This document shows, piece by piece, positions 45,715-54,675 of a DNA stretch of 64,000 bases (the stretch's first letter is position 1; every line of letters starts with the position of its first letter). The stretch is from Deltaproteobacteria bacterium (lineage in GTDB: Bacteria > Desulfobacterota > DSM-4660 > Desulfatiglandales > HGW-15), in NCBI GenBank assembly GCA_016932235.1, contig JAFGDF010000235.1, forward strand, positions 1 through 64,000, written 5' to 3'. The notes under the pieces are model-generated. The model made no database searches. It saw nothing but the letters and a program-made list of their open reading frames with translations, and was not told where the DNA came from. The position numbers and the translations under genes are program-made.

Positions 45715-46560
45715 TCACATATGATGACCGCCTGTTATATTGATATCCTGTCCTGTCATGTAATCTGATTCACTCGATACGAGGAAAAGGATCAACTTGG
45801 TGATATCCTCCAGACGTCCCATTCTGCCCAGTGGGACCATTTTTATCAACATTTCATGTTCCTTCTTCTTATATTCATCCATGCTTACGCCGGCTTTTTT
45901 GCTTCCTTCCAGGGCATCAATATCCCTGAGATTCGTTGAGAAAAAACCTGGATTAATGGCATTCACGTTAATTTTATAAGGCGCCAGCTCCAGCGCAAGT
46001 GATTTAACGAGACCTAATGTCGCCCATTTGGATGCCGCATAAGCTGAACTCCCTGAAAGCCCTTCCTTTCCTGCGGCCGAGGCAATATGCACGATCTTGC
46101 CTCCTTCATTTCTTCTAATCATATCCCTGGCAACAAATTTCGAAAGGATAAACGCACCAAAGGTATTTATGTTAAATATCTGGTATAATTCATCCACTTT
46201 TAAATCCACAACAGGCACCCCCACTGTTCCCCTGATACCGGCGCCATGAACCAGGATATCTATCTTTCCGAATTTTTCCAATGCCTTATCGACCGCTTCT
46301 TCGACATCCTTTTCAGACGAAATGTCCGCCAATACCGCAAGAGACTCCCTGCCAAGGGCTTTTATCTCCTCGACGACTTCATCTAGACCTCTCCATCCCT
46401 CATCACCGGTCCAGTAACTTTTTGGAGCCGCATATTTATCCAAAACCACAACATCAGCCCCTTCTTCAGCCAACTTCAACGCAATAGCACGGCCCATTCC
46501 GCGTTTGGCGGCCGCTCCCGTCACAAGTGCAATTTTTCCTTCTATTCTCTTGTTTACCAT
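45715..46560 (-). CDS. short-chain dehydrogenase/reductase
   Basis: This 281-residue SDR has the nucleotide motif TGAAAKRGMG (14-23), Asp41 at the end of strand two (favouring NAD), and catalytic Ser161, Tyr174 and Lys178 (YAASK). I take the ATG at 46560, with AGGGGG upstream, rather than the open frame start at 46590. It follows the enoyl-CoA hydratase gene, which suits oxidation of a 3-hydroxyacyl-CoA, although many SDR substrates are possible. Confidence 0.9.
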   Translation of the reverse strand: MVNKRIEGKIALVTGAAAKRGMGRAIALKLAEEGADVVVLDKYAAPKSYWTGDEGWRGLDEVVEEIKALGRESLAVLADISSEKDVEEAVDKALEKFGKIDILVHGAGIRGTVGVPVVDLKVDELYQIFNINTFGAFILSKFVARDMIRRNEGGKIVHIASAAGKEGLSGSSAYAASKWATLGLVKSLALELAPYKINVNAINPGFFSTNLRDIDALEGSKKAGVSMDEYKKKEHEMLIKMVPLGRMGRLEDITKLILFLVSSESDYMTGQDINITGGHHM

Positions 46561-46608
46561 CTTTTCCCCCTTGACTTTATTCTTTTTCATATCTTATTCG
46601 ACAAGCTC

Positions 46609-46640
46609 TAGCAGACTGCCGGAGTTTATCCGACAGGCTA
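46609..46640. repeat. TCGGAC-type hairpin repeat (imperfect)
   Basis: GCAGACTGCCGGAG...CCGACAGGCTA is a looser member of the hairpin family, between the enoyl-CoA hydratase and SDR genes. Confidence 0.4.
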
Positions 46641-46672
46641 ATAGACGGAAAATATCGGTTAAAGCATCCTCC

Positions 46673-47554
46673 TCAGGACTTGGACCACTTATCAAGAGCC
46701 TTATAATGATCATGCTTGTCATGGGCAGCCTTCTTCACACCGGTGTCTCTTCTTTGTTTGAAAAAATTAAACTCATCATCATCATAGACCCTGTTTGTCT
46801 GGAAACTATGCATTATAAAATGCTCGGTCAGTCCCCTCGTAATCCCCATGGTGTCATAGATCAAATGTCTTGACGCTTTTCCTAAAGCTATACCGTCCTT
46901 GGGATGGAGCGTAAGGCCGGCAGCAATCTCCTTTACCTCCGCATCCAGATCATTATCAGGAACCGCCCTGTTGATGAGACCCATTTCAACCGCCTGCACA
47001 GCCGTAATCATCCTGCCGGTCAGGCACAGATCCAGGGATCTGGTCAATCCCGCCCTGAGTATCATCATAGGTGAGACCGTCATTCCGCCCAGACCTAGTC
47101 TCTCTTCCACGTGCCCAACCTTGCATGTTTTACCTGCGATTATAAGGTCACAGTGAAGCACAAGATTGAATGCCACACCCAGGCAGTATGTGTGCAACTG
47201 CGCAATAGTTATCTTTGAGCATAGAAGCAATTTTCTGTGGAAATCAAAAAAAAGGTTCCTGTCGAAATTCAGTTTTACCCGCTGGGGGACCTTTTGTTTA
47301 GTTCTCTCACCAGGTTTAGGGTCTTTCATCCCATATACATAACCCACTCCGGTCAAATCCGCTCCTGCACTGAAAGCCCTGCCCGCGCCCTTGAAAATTA
47401 TGACTTTTATGTCATCATCGTTTTCGCCCTCATGCATGGCCGCCTCCCAGTCACGAAAAAGCTCGGGAGACACTGCATTTAACTTCTCAGGACGATTCAA
47501 GGTGACAATCGCAATTTGCCCGTCCTTCTCATATAAAACAGTTTCATACTCCAT
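46673..47554 (-). CDS. enoyl-CoA hydratase/isomerase family protein
   Basis: This 293-residue crotonase-fold protein starts IAIVTLNRPEKLNAVSPELF, with the oxyanion segment GRAFSAGADL and the second segment HTYCLGVAFNLVLHCDLIIA. One acidic catalytic-type residue is kept in GHVEERLGLGG, while the position of the first Glu of the classic hydratase (usually GGCEL) is Phe-Asn here, so isomerase, hydrolase or C-C lyase activity cannot be excluded. GGAAGGAG stands before the ATG. It is the first gene of the leftward block, with an operator copy about 270 bases upstream. Confidence 0.88.
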   Translation of the reverse strand: MEYETVLYEKDGQIAIVTLNRPEKLNAVSPELFRDWEAAMHEGENDDDIKVIIFKGAGRAFSAGADLTGVGYVYGMKDPKPGERTKQKVPQRVKLNFDRNLFFDFHRKLLLCSKITIAQLHTYCLGVAFNLVLHCDLIIAGKTCKVGHVEERLGLGGMTVSPMMILRAGLTRSLDLCLTGRMITAVQAVEMGLINRAVPDNDLDAEVKEIAAGLTLHPKDGIALGKASRHLIYDTMGITRGLTEHFIMHSFQTNRVYDDDEFNFFKQRRDTGVKKAAHDKHDHYKALDKWSKS

Positions 47555-47980
47555 AACTTTTCTCCTTCCATATATAAAATATATTACAGCTTACTATATT
47601 GTTAAATTTCTATTTTTCTTTCCTTGAATTCCGGCAGTTATTTTCAACGGCATCGAGGCTATCAGATCTCTTGATTTACGTGCCTCATGATTATACCGCT
47701 TACGGATGCTCAAAAAAGACCGACATCAGTCCTTCACTTCTTCAGTATGAGGATATGTTCGCATGATGGATCAGAGGTTATTTTCTTGAATAAATACCAA
47801 AGAATAAATGGAAAGCAGAATAATTTTACTTATCGTTAAGTAGAATATTAATTAGTTTCACACAACCTGTCAAGAGAAAAATATACACCAGGTGCATTGA
47901 ATGGAGGGACTAAATCTATATGGCATAAAACAGCGCTTTCTATTAACACTAACCAGATCTAATTTAAATAAAAGGGGTTG
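47555..47980. other. 426-base upstream region of the catabolic block
   Basis: No gene is seen. The region holds the third operator copy at 47825-47844. The rest is AT-rich and presumably carries the promoter for the enoyl-CoA hydratase gene, with a long leader. Confidence 0.4.
47825..47844. promoter_or_regulatory. candidate TetR operator, copy 3 (before enoyl-CoA hydratase gene)
   Basis: TTTACTTATCGTTAAGTAGA has the same 14-base core as copies 1 and 2 (core 47828-47841). It lies about 270 bases from the hydratase start. Confidence 0.55.
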
Positions 47981-48346
47981 TTAGACCATCTCATCAAGCT
48001 TGCTGAGATAATACTTAACATTATTATGAGCATCGTTAAGATAGACAACCCACATATGATTCGGAGTCGATTGCGGATCTATCAGAATTCTTGAAAATAT
48101 ATCCTTAAGAAATGGGAAATAGATTTTTGATAGCACCTCGCCCGCATTTTCCATGTCTGCAGAGGACCGTCGGTATTCTTTTTGAAGGTGATCCAAAAGG
48201 TTCTTGAGTAACTCCTGCACCCTCTTCTCGGAATCATCCCCCATTAATTTGTCTACCTTGAAAAAATTTATAATATCTTCAATACTCTTCTCAATAAACT
48301 TCAGCTCCTTTTCACATTCTTCCTTGTTAAATTCCTTTGATTCCAT
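47981..48346 (-). CDS. hypothetical helical protein (121 aa)
   Basis: No family was recognised. It is a soluble, charged, mainly helical protein (KELKFIEKSIEDIINFFKVD; VQELLKNLLDHLQKEYRR). The ATG at 48346 has GGAGGTG upstream; the frame is open to 48358. It is transcribed leftward and sits at the head of the catabolic block, upstream of the third operator copy. A small regulatory or scaffolding protein is conceivable, but nothing in the sequence shows it. Confidence 0.65.
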   Translation of the reverse strand: MESKEFNKEECEKELKFIEKSIEDIINFFKVDKLMGDDSEKRVQELLKNLLDHLQKEYRRSSADMENAGEVLSKIYFPFLKDIFSRILIDPQSTPNHMWVVYLNDAHNNVKYYLSKLDEMV

Positions 48347-48603
48347 TTTCACCTCCACATTCTTAAAATATCTCCTTTAAAAGAATAATTATTATTGTCA
48401 AAGGATAACAGGACGGCCATATCTTTTCAAGGCATATTATATCTTAATATTGATAGATGCTGTTTTTTTATTCGACAGCAGCTCGGCTGATTTTTTCCTT
48501 AAGCATGCTGTTTATATATTTATTGCAGTTTGACGAATTTTTGATTATATAACTTATTAATTATAAACGTCTGTCCTAACAAAGTTGAGAAAGAAGAAAA
48601 TCG

Positions 48604-48810
48604 ATGACCGATGGCGAGATTAATCTCCAGAGCCATGGGTGGTTTCCAGACGACCGGGCCCAGCAGCCCTGTCTCTACGGATTGCGAAAATCAAACACAA
48701 ATGTCCTGACCATGAGTGGTTGCGATACCTTTGACGCAATAACAGGCGGCCGGGTGCCGAGTACCCTCTTCTGCAAGGTATATAAAGAAATGAATCCTCA
48801 ATCAAAATAG
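48604..48810 (+). CDS. possible small protein before the GlpA-like gene (68 aa)
   Basis: This open frame has weak purine-rich spacing before its ATG and ends 46 bases before the GlpA-like gene. The translation (SNTNVLTMSGCDTFDAITGG in its middle) matches no family I know and has no membrane segment. A competing frame on the other strand is equally open. It could be a remnant or a real leader gene of the plus-strand operon. Confidence 0.25.
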   Translation: MTDGEINLQSHGWFPDDRAQQPCLYGLRKSNTNVLTMSGCDTFDAITGGRVPSTLFCKVYKEMNPQSK

Positions 48811-48856
48811 CAGCGGAGGATTTTGCTGAAACATTCACTGAAAGGAACCCAGATCC

Positions 48857-50335
48857 ATGGAACAGATTGAAGCTGATGTTACAGTTATAGGAGCAGGGAT
48901 TACAGGCACATCAATAGCCAGAGAGTTGTCAAGGTATAAAGCTGAAACCATAGTTGTTGAAAAGGGTATGGATATCGGGACCCAGGGGCAGACCAAAGCC
49001 TCGGGCGGAATGATTTACAGCGGTCTTGTTATGCTCATGTCCTTTATTGTTAAAAGTCTGGTGGCCCCTGACGCTCCATTATATGATCCTGAAAGCCAGA
49101 AAATCCGGTGGCTGGAACAGGGTTTTGACCAGGCACCTGCGTGGCTCGAAGAACTGGATGTGTATAACCGTCCTGTAAAAAATCTCGTGATAGCGACGAA
49201 TAAAAACGAGGTCAAGGATTTGGAATCCCTCGTTTTATTAGGGGAGAGTATCGGTGAAAGGTACTCGAAGGTAAAGTGGGTAGATCGAGATATGTGTCTC
49301 GAAACGGAACCTCATTTGACTGAAGACGTCATAGCAGGTCTGTCCAGCGAGGGCGACGCAATACAGGTATTACCCTGGGATGTCGCCATAGCACAATCGG
49401 AAAATGCGAAACAAAATGGGGTTCGGTTCATGCTAAATACCAGGGTAACAGGTATTCTCCAGAAGGATGGCTATCAACTTGTGGAGACATCACAGGGACA
49501 AATTAAAACAAGGTTTATTGTCAATGCGGGAGGAATACTTGCCGACAAAGTTTCAGACCTTGCAGGAAAACGCGACTGGAGTCTAACCTTCATCAGGAAC
49601 CTGTTTGTAATCATGGATAGAAGCGCCGGCAACCTTGTCAATACGAATCTCTGTCTTCCTCCACGTCCCGGTAAAGGACCAATATGCGGTCGCACGCCAG
49701 AAGGAACCCTTATGATAAACATAGGAGCTTATGAACCCTCTGCAAGGAGAAACGATATGGGTTCACACCCCGGTGAGGCATTGAGAAACATGATGGAAGC
49801 CAAAAGGTACATACCTGAGCTCTCGGAAAAGGATATAATACGATCCTTTGTGGGTATGAGAGTTTTCAATACCCGCGATCAGGAAGAGAATATTATTGAA
49901 CCTTTGAGTGATAATCCGAGATTCATTAACGCGGTTGTCAGATTGCCAGGCCTTACGCCAGCGGTCCCTATAGCCAGATTCGTCGTTAAGCTGCTCGGAG
50001 AAGCGGGTATGGAGTTAAATGACAAACCGGATTTCACACCGTACAGGAAAGGGATACAGAGATTTCGTAACCTTTCTGAGGATGAGCGAATACGGCTTTT
50101 CTGTCAGGACCCCCGTTATGGCCACGTGGTTTGCTCCTGTGAAACGGTAACTGAAGGTGAAATAGCAGAGGCGATTCAAAGGGGTGCGAAAACAATGACC
50201 GGAGTGAGATATGCGACAAGGGCGGGTATGGGAAGATGTCAGGGGAATTACTGCAGCACTCATGTAAGTGAGATTCTGTCAAGGGAACTTAATGTCCCCC
50301 TTACTCAAATTATGGAAAGGAGACCAGGACCATGA
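48857..50335 (+). CDS. GlpA-like FAD-dependent oxidoreductase with [2Fe-2S] BFD domain
   Basis: This 492-residue protein has an N-terminal FAD fold (VIGAGITGTSIAREL, GxGxxG at 12-17), a glycerol-3-phosphate-dehydrogenase/DAO-type body and a C-terminal BFD-like [2Fe-2S] domain with C426, C428, C461 and C466. Members oxidise glycerol-3-phosphate, hydroxy acids or amino acids and pass electrons to partner subunits. The next gene overlaps it by 4 bases. True glycerol-3-phosphate specificity is unproven, and no glycerol kinase or facilitator is nearby. Confidence 0.88.
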   Translation: MEQIEADVTVIGAGITGTSIARELSRYKAETIVVEKGMDIGTQGQTKASGGMIYSGLVMLMSFIVKSLVAPDAPLYDPESQKIRWLEQGFDQAPAWLEELDVYNRPVKNLVIATNKNEVKDLESLVLLGESIGERYSKVKWVDRDMCLETEPHLTEDVIAGLSSEGDAIQVLPWDVAIAQSENAKQNGVRFMLNTRVTGILQKDGYQLVETSQGQIKTRFIVNAGGILADKVSDLAGKRDWSLTFIRNLFVIMDRSAGNLVNTNLCLPPRPGKGPICGRTPEGTLMINIGAYEPSARRNDMGSHPGEALRNMMEAKRYIPELSEKDIIRSFVGMRVFNTRDQEENIIEPLSDNPRFINAVVRLPGLTPAVPIARFVVKLLGEAGMELNDKPDFTPYRKGIQRFRNLSEDERIRLFCQDPRYGHVVCSCETVTEGEIAEAIQRGAKTMTGVRYATRAGMGRCQGNYCSTHVSEILSRELNVPLTQIMERRPGP

Positions 50336-51255
50336 AATGCATCGTAATCTATTATTCACAGACAGGAAATACTAAAAAGATCGCCAAGGCAATCCACAGG
50401 GGCATGCTCACAGTAGAAAAAAATTGTGAAATCGCCCGTCTTAAGGACGTGGACCCCGGAAATCTGACGGGTTATGATCTGATTGGCATAGGCAGCCCTT
50501 TGATACACGCGCGAGAACACCTGCATGTCGCAGCTTTTGTAAATTTTTTAAAATCAGTGGATGGGAAGCATGCCTTTGTCTTCTGCACTCACGGGACCAT
50601 CCCGGGGTATTACATGGGAAGGATGGTTCCTGCCCTGCGACAGAGGGGTTTGACTGTAATCGGCTGGAATAACTGGTTTGCCGCCGCCTACCATCCTGTC
50701 ATACCCAAGCCCTATTTTACCGACGGGCATCCTGATGAAATCGATCTGAAGGAAGCTGAAGATTTCGGCAAGGAAATGGTGGCGCGGAGCAAAAGGATTT
50801 CAAACGGAGAAGCGGGTCTTATTCCAACCCTGCCCACCGGAACTGAATACGATGAAAGGTATTTTCCTGTGGCAGAGTCCCCTGTCGATTTTAAAAAACT
50901 GGTAGTAAGGACGGAATTCAAGGTTAATATGGAAAAATGCAATTACCCCAAATGCCATTATTGCATGGACAGTTGTCCAATGGATGCCATCGATTTCTCA
51001 GTTATCCCACCACAATTCGATAAGGACTGTGATTTCTGCTGGCTTTGCGAACAGACCTGCCCCATGGGCGCAATAGAGATCGACTATCGTACGCTGGATG
51101 AATATCACAAGCCCTTAAATAAAAGCGTTCTTCAGAAATCAATAGATGTATTTGAGGCCAAAGGCCTTTTCAGGAGATTAGTGCCCGATGAAGATATCGG
51201 CTGGGACACAAGCTTTTACAAGAATAAAAAACCCCGATTCAAAATAGATTATTGA
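50332..51255 (+). CDS. flavodoxin-ferredoxin fusion protein (EFR1-like)
   Basis: This 307-residue electron carrier starts as a flavodoxin (CIVIYYSQTGNTKKIAKAI, an FMN phosphate loop) over about 180 residues. It continues with two [4Fe-4S] ferredoxin motifs: C203, C208, C211, C215 and C233, C236, C239, C243. The first motif has an unusual C-x4-C gap. It overlaps the GlpA-like gene by 4 bases (ATGA) and ends just before the next flavoprotein, so the three form one redox unit, probably linking the GlpA-like enzyme to a low-potential or quinone acceptor. Confidence 0.9.
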   Translation: MKCIVIYYSQTGNTKKIAKAIHRGMLTVEKNCEIARLKDVDPGNLTGYDLIGIGSPLIHAREHLHVAAFVNFLKSVDGKHAFVFCTHGTIPGYYMGRMVPALRQRGLTVIGWNNWFAAAYHPVIPKPYFTDGHPDEIDLKEAEDFGKEMVARSKRISNGEAGLIPTLPTGTEYDERYFPVAESPVDFKKLVVRTEFKVNMEKCNYPKCHYCMDSCPMDAIDFSVIPPQFDKDCDFCWLCEQTCPMGAIEIDYRTLDEYHKPLNKSVLQKSIDVFEAKGLFRRLVPDEDIGWDTSFYKNKKPRFKIDY

Positions 51256-51257
51256 AT

Positions 51258-52562
51258 ATGACCAGGAATAATCCCATCCCCCTGGATGTGGCCGTGATCG
51301 GAGGCGGTCCGGCCGGTATCTCCGCATGCCTCGAATTTTCGAAATCAGAGGGTTTACAAATCGCCCTCTTTGAAAGGGATTCGCAAGTTGGCGGAATGCC
51401 CCGTTTCTGCCATATATTCTTCGGCATGAGGGACCTTAAAAGAATAATGACCGGACCGAAATATGCCAAGAGACTAAATGCCCTCCTGCGAAAAACCTCA
51501 ACAGAAATATATACGGATTCAACCGTTATTGAGATCTGTCCAGGCGGTGCCGATAAAAGACACGGAATTACCGTTGTCTCCCCGGAAGGAATCCTTTCCT
51601 ACAGTTGCAGGGCTATACTTTTGACAACCGGCTGCTTTGAGATCTCGAGGGGAACCAGAATGATACCCGGCACCAGACCTGATGGAATCTTCACCACAGG
51701 AACACTTCAGGATCTCATAAACATGAGGGGGCAGAGACCGGGTAGTCGCGCCGTAATAGTCGGAAGTGAACACATCTCCCTGTCAAGCGTTCTTACGCTG
51801 AAGAAGGGAGGCATATGCATCGCGGGAATGGTCGAACAAGATCAAAAATTACAAACATTTTCCTCTGCCGCAGGAGCAATGGGACTGTTTTATGGATTCC
51901 CCATTTATAGGGGGCTTTCAGTTCAATCCATCCTCGGTGATTCCCGGGTTGAAGGAGTTGAGCTCTCAGGGCGCAATATGAAAAACCCACTAAGGATTAA
52001 ATGTGATGCGATTATTCTGACAGGAAAGTTCCGGCCTTGTTCCCAATTGATAGATTTCACTGCAATTATTACGGATCCAGCTGCCTCCGGGCCATTGATA
52101 GACATGAACTTCATGACCTCTGTTCCAAATATTTTCGCTGCGGGAAATATCCTGAGAGGCGCTGATATGCATGATATCTGCGCGCTTGAAGGTAAAGAAG
52201 CGGCAAAAAATATAATAAGAAGGGTTAAGCAATCGGAACATCAAGAAGAGAAAGGATTCTATTTAAAGGCTGTCCCACCGATTCGGTATGTGGTTCCCCA
52301 AAAGGTCATTCCATATCTGATCACCGCCCCTTTGATATCCAGGTTTGTCCCTGGATGTTCCATCCAGTTGGAGCACACCTTGGATAGCGTCGTTATCGAG
52401 GCAAGATCCGCCAGGGAACTGATCTGGAGAAAATCATATAGAAGGTTGATTGCTAATCATCGAATTCCCATACCCCTATGGGAATTTGACTTGCATCGTG
52501 TAGATTTCAAGGCAGGAGTTAAAATAAGGTTGTTAAATGACTCTTCTATATCCGATAAATGA
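51258..52562 (+). CDS. FAD/NAD(P)-binding oxidoreductase (GlpB/HcnB-like partner)
   Basis: This flavoprotein of about 434 residues has the FAD motif VAVIGGGPAGISACLEF, a GG-type second nucleotide fold (SRAVIVGSEHISLSSVL) and the C-terminal FAD segment VPNIFAAGNILRGADMH. A C-terminal extension of about 100 residues (from VPPIRYVVPQKVIPYL) is not part of the standard fold. I use the ATG at 51258, 2 bases after the upstream stop; a TTG at 51252 would overlap. It acts as the partner of the two preceding genes. Confidence 0.85.
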   Translation: MTRNNPIPLDVAVIGGGPAGISACLEFSKSEGLQIALFERDSQVGGMPRFCHIFFGMRDLKRIMTGPKYAKRLNALLRKTSTEIYTDSTVIEICPGGADKRHGITVVSPEGILSYSCRAILLTTGCFEISRGTRMIPGTRPDGIFTTGTLQDLINMRGQRPGSRAVIVGSEHISLSSVLTLKKGGICIAGMVEQDQKLQTFSSAAGAMGLFYGFPIYRGLSVQSILGDSRVEGVELSGRNMKNPLRIKCDAIILTGKFRPCSQLIDFTAIITDPAASGPLIDMNFMTSVPNIFAAGNILRGADMHDICALEGKEAAKNIIRRVKQSEHQEEKGFYLKAVPPIRYVVPQKVIPYLITAPLISRFVPGCSIQLEHTLDSVVIEARSARELIWRKSYRRLIANHRIPIPLWEFDLHRVDFKAGVKIRLLNDSSISDK

Positions 52563-52616
52563 TACTTGCGCGGGATATGAAATAAAACCCGGATTATGTA
52601 GTAGAACTTCTAGGAA

Positions 52617-52639
52617 CCTGTCGGACTCTGTCCGACAGG
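52617..52639. repeat. TCGGAC-type hairpin repeat (perfect)
   Basis: CCTGTCGGAC / GTCCGACAGG is a perfect 10-base stem with loop TCT. It stands between convergent genes but has no T-run on either strand, so it resembles a REP-type element more than a terminator. Confidence 0.6.
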
Positions 52640-52741
52640 CGGGTTGGCTATGGTGAATTCCACTTGATACCCTACCGCTTGAGGTGGGGATCTTCATCCT
52701 GAGCTTGCCGACAGGCCTGTCTATTGATACCCAATTTAATC

Positions 52742-54043
52742 CTATCGTAAAACTGACGGTAAGAATAAAACAACAGAGGGAACAAAAATCAGTAGAGCAA
52801 TATGGAAAAAGTCAGCTATTACAAAAGGAATGATTCCTTTGAAAATCGTCTGAACTGGGACATGAGGCGCTACACCGGCAATAACATAGACGTTAATCCC
52901 GATAGGTGGTGTAATCATCGCAACCTCCATAGCACGACAAACAATTATGCCAAACCAAATCGGATCGAAACCTATTTTCATAGCCATGGGAAAAAATATA
53001 GGCACCGTCAGGAGCATCATTGCACCACCATCCAATATACATCCTAAGATAAAATATATTAACAGGATAACGCACAATATCCCCAAAGGAGGTAGCGACA
53101 ACTCGGTAACGTAATCCGCCAAAGCAAAAGGCAAGGTGGTTACGGCTAAGAAGTAATTCAGAATAAACGCGCCTATCAGGATACCGTAAATCATCCCGGT
53201 GGTTTTCATTGTCTCCGCAAACGCGTTTACCATTGAATTCCATGAAAGTCGTTTTCTAACCAATGAAATGATAATCGCTCCAAAAGCACCAACAGCCCCT
53301 GCTTCGGTCGGTGTGAACACACCAATCATTAAACCGACCAGCACAATTATAATCAGCAAGATCACTTCACCACTGCTTCGAAACGCTAAAAACCGATCCT
53401 TAAAGCCATATCGTTCAGCAGGGGGTCCCGCGTCGGGTTTGATTCTGCAGATGACGAATATCGTTACGATATAAAAAACAGCTTCAAGTATGCCCGGAAT
53501 TATACCGGCCATGAATAGCTTACCGATGGAAGACTCGGTAATAATGCCATATATGATTAAAAGTGAACTCGGTGGAATCAGAATTCCAATACTTCCTCCA
53601 GCAGCAATAGACCCAGTTGCCAAAGCGGTATCGTATTTCCTTTTTTCCATTTCAGGTAATGCCACTAACCCTATTGTAGCAGCAGTTGCCATACTGGAAG
53701 CACTCACCGCTGCAAAACCGGCACATCCGGCGACACTGGCCATGGCCACACCGCCACGAAAATGCCCCAGCCATTTCGCGGCCAGATTATACAAATCTTT
53801 ACCCATACCTGTGTTAAAGACCACATTTGCCATCAGGAGGAATAAGGGTACGACCGCGAACTCATAATTTGCTACCGTATCAAAAGGCGGTATTGCCAAT
53901 TTTGCGTAGGCTGCCGTATCGGAAATGATATACCACATTCCCCCGACACCCAATAGCCCCATACCGGCGCCAATTGGCATTCCCAAGGCGAGAAAGAAAA
54001 ACATGATCGCCAGTCCAATGATACCTATTGTGATAAGACTCAT
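52742..54043 (-). CDS. TRAP transporter large permease (DctM-like)
   Basis: This 433-residue TRAP permease has the motifs AAGGSIGILIPPSSLLIIYG and MITPPIGINVYVIAG. I use the ATG at 54043, which has AAGGAAGC upstream and sits 2 bases after the DctQ stop; the frame is open to 54178, but that part lies inside DctQ. It is the last gene of the third TRAP set (DctP-DctQ-DctM). Confidence 0.93.
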   Translation of the reverse strand: MSLITIGIIGLAIMFFFLALGMPIGAGMGLLGVGGMWYIISDTAAYAKLAIPPFDTVANYEFAVVPLFLLMANVVFNTGMGKDLYNLAAKWLGHFRGGVAMASVAGCAGFAAVSASSMATAATIGLVALPEMEKRKYDTALATGSIAAGGSIGILIPPSSLLIIYGIITESSIGKLFMAGIIPGILEAVFYIVTIFVICRIKPDAGPPAERYGFKDRFLAFRSSGEVILLIIIVLVGLMIGVFTPTEAGAVGAFGAIIISLVRKRLSWNSMVNAFAETMKTTGMIYGILIGAFILNYFLAVTTLPFALADYVTELSLPPLGILCVILLIYFILGCILDGGAMMLLTVPIFFPMAMKIGFDPIWFGIIVCRAMEVAMITPPIGINVYVIAGVAPHVPVQTIFKGIIPFVIADFFHIALLIFVPSVVLFLPSVLR

Positions 54044-54045
54044 TT

Positions 54046-54525
54046 TTACTGCTTCCTTGTTATTAGGGAATTGAACGCCTGGACCAGAAATACGATGGCA
54101 AGTAACAGGAGGCCTATGCCGAATACAAACCGAAAAGGCAGAAAAGGTATTCGATGAAGTTCGGATATTTCCATCCACCCTTTGTCAAAAGCCATCTTAA
54201 AAGCCGCATAACTCAAGGCACCCCAAAAAATCATAGATAACAGATTATTTATAGCATTCAAAACAGCTTGCAGCTTCAAAGGAACTCTTTTTAATAAAAT
54301 ATCGACATTCACATGACCTTTTTTCTTTCCGGTAAAGCTTAAGGAAAACGCTATGGCAATCACAACAACTAACTCAATAATTTCATATGAACCGGGTATC
54401 ACTCTCCCGAATAAGCGAACGACGATATTCGCGACAATAATTAACATGCAGATTGCCATGAATATGCCGCCGACCACCGTTAAAATGTTGATAATTTTGT
54501 AAATGATATTTTCAAATCGATTCAT
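54046..54525 (-). CDS. TRAP transporter small permease (DctQ-like)
   Basis: This 159-residue protein has four membrane segments and the DctQ-like SYEIIELVVVIAIAFSLSFT plus GHVNVDILLKRVP. It lies between DctP and DctM. Length is normal for the family. Confidence 0.91.
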   Translation of the reverse strand: MNRFENIIYKIINILTVVGGIFMAICMLIIVANIVVRLFGRVIPGSYEIIELVVVIAIAFSLSFTGKKKGHVNVDILLKRVPLKLQAVLNAINNLLSMIFWGALSYAAFKMAFDKGWMEISELHRIPFLPFRFVFGIGLLLLAIVFLVQAFNSLITRKQ

Positions 54526-54598
54526 AGTACTACCTTAGAATACCCGTTTTCTTTATTCCTATGATTTTAGATTTTTGAAAAATTTGGCTCGAACCTAT

Positions 54599-54625
54599 GG
54601 ATTCCACGATCAAGTCGCGGAATCC
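54599..54625. repeat. hairpin GGATTCC...GGAATCC
   Basis: An inverted repeat with one mismatched pair lies between the DctP and DctQ genes. It resembles the palindromes in the 9.2-9.4 kb gap and may help set the ratio of binding protein to permease message, which is an inference. Confidence 0.4.
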
Positions 54626-54675
54626 AATTGCTCGGATTTGAGAAAACCTATATTGTTGGTACCTACGCTGATTTA

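Noticed and set aside
48620..48838. 72-codon minus-strand frame before the GlpA-like gene
   Set aside because: It has no ribosome binding site and overlaps an equally open plus-strand frame; neither matches a family.
52617..52639. Intrinsic terminator between convergent genes
   Set aside because: The stem is strong, but no T-run follows on either strand, and the same hairpin core occurs at many non-terminal positions.
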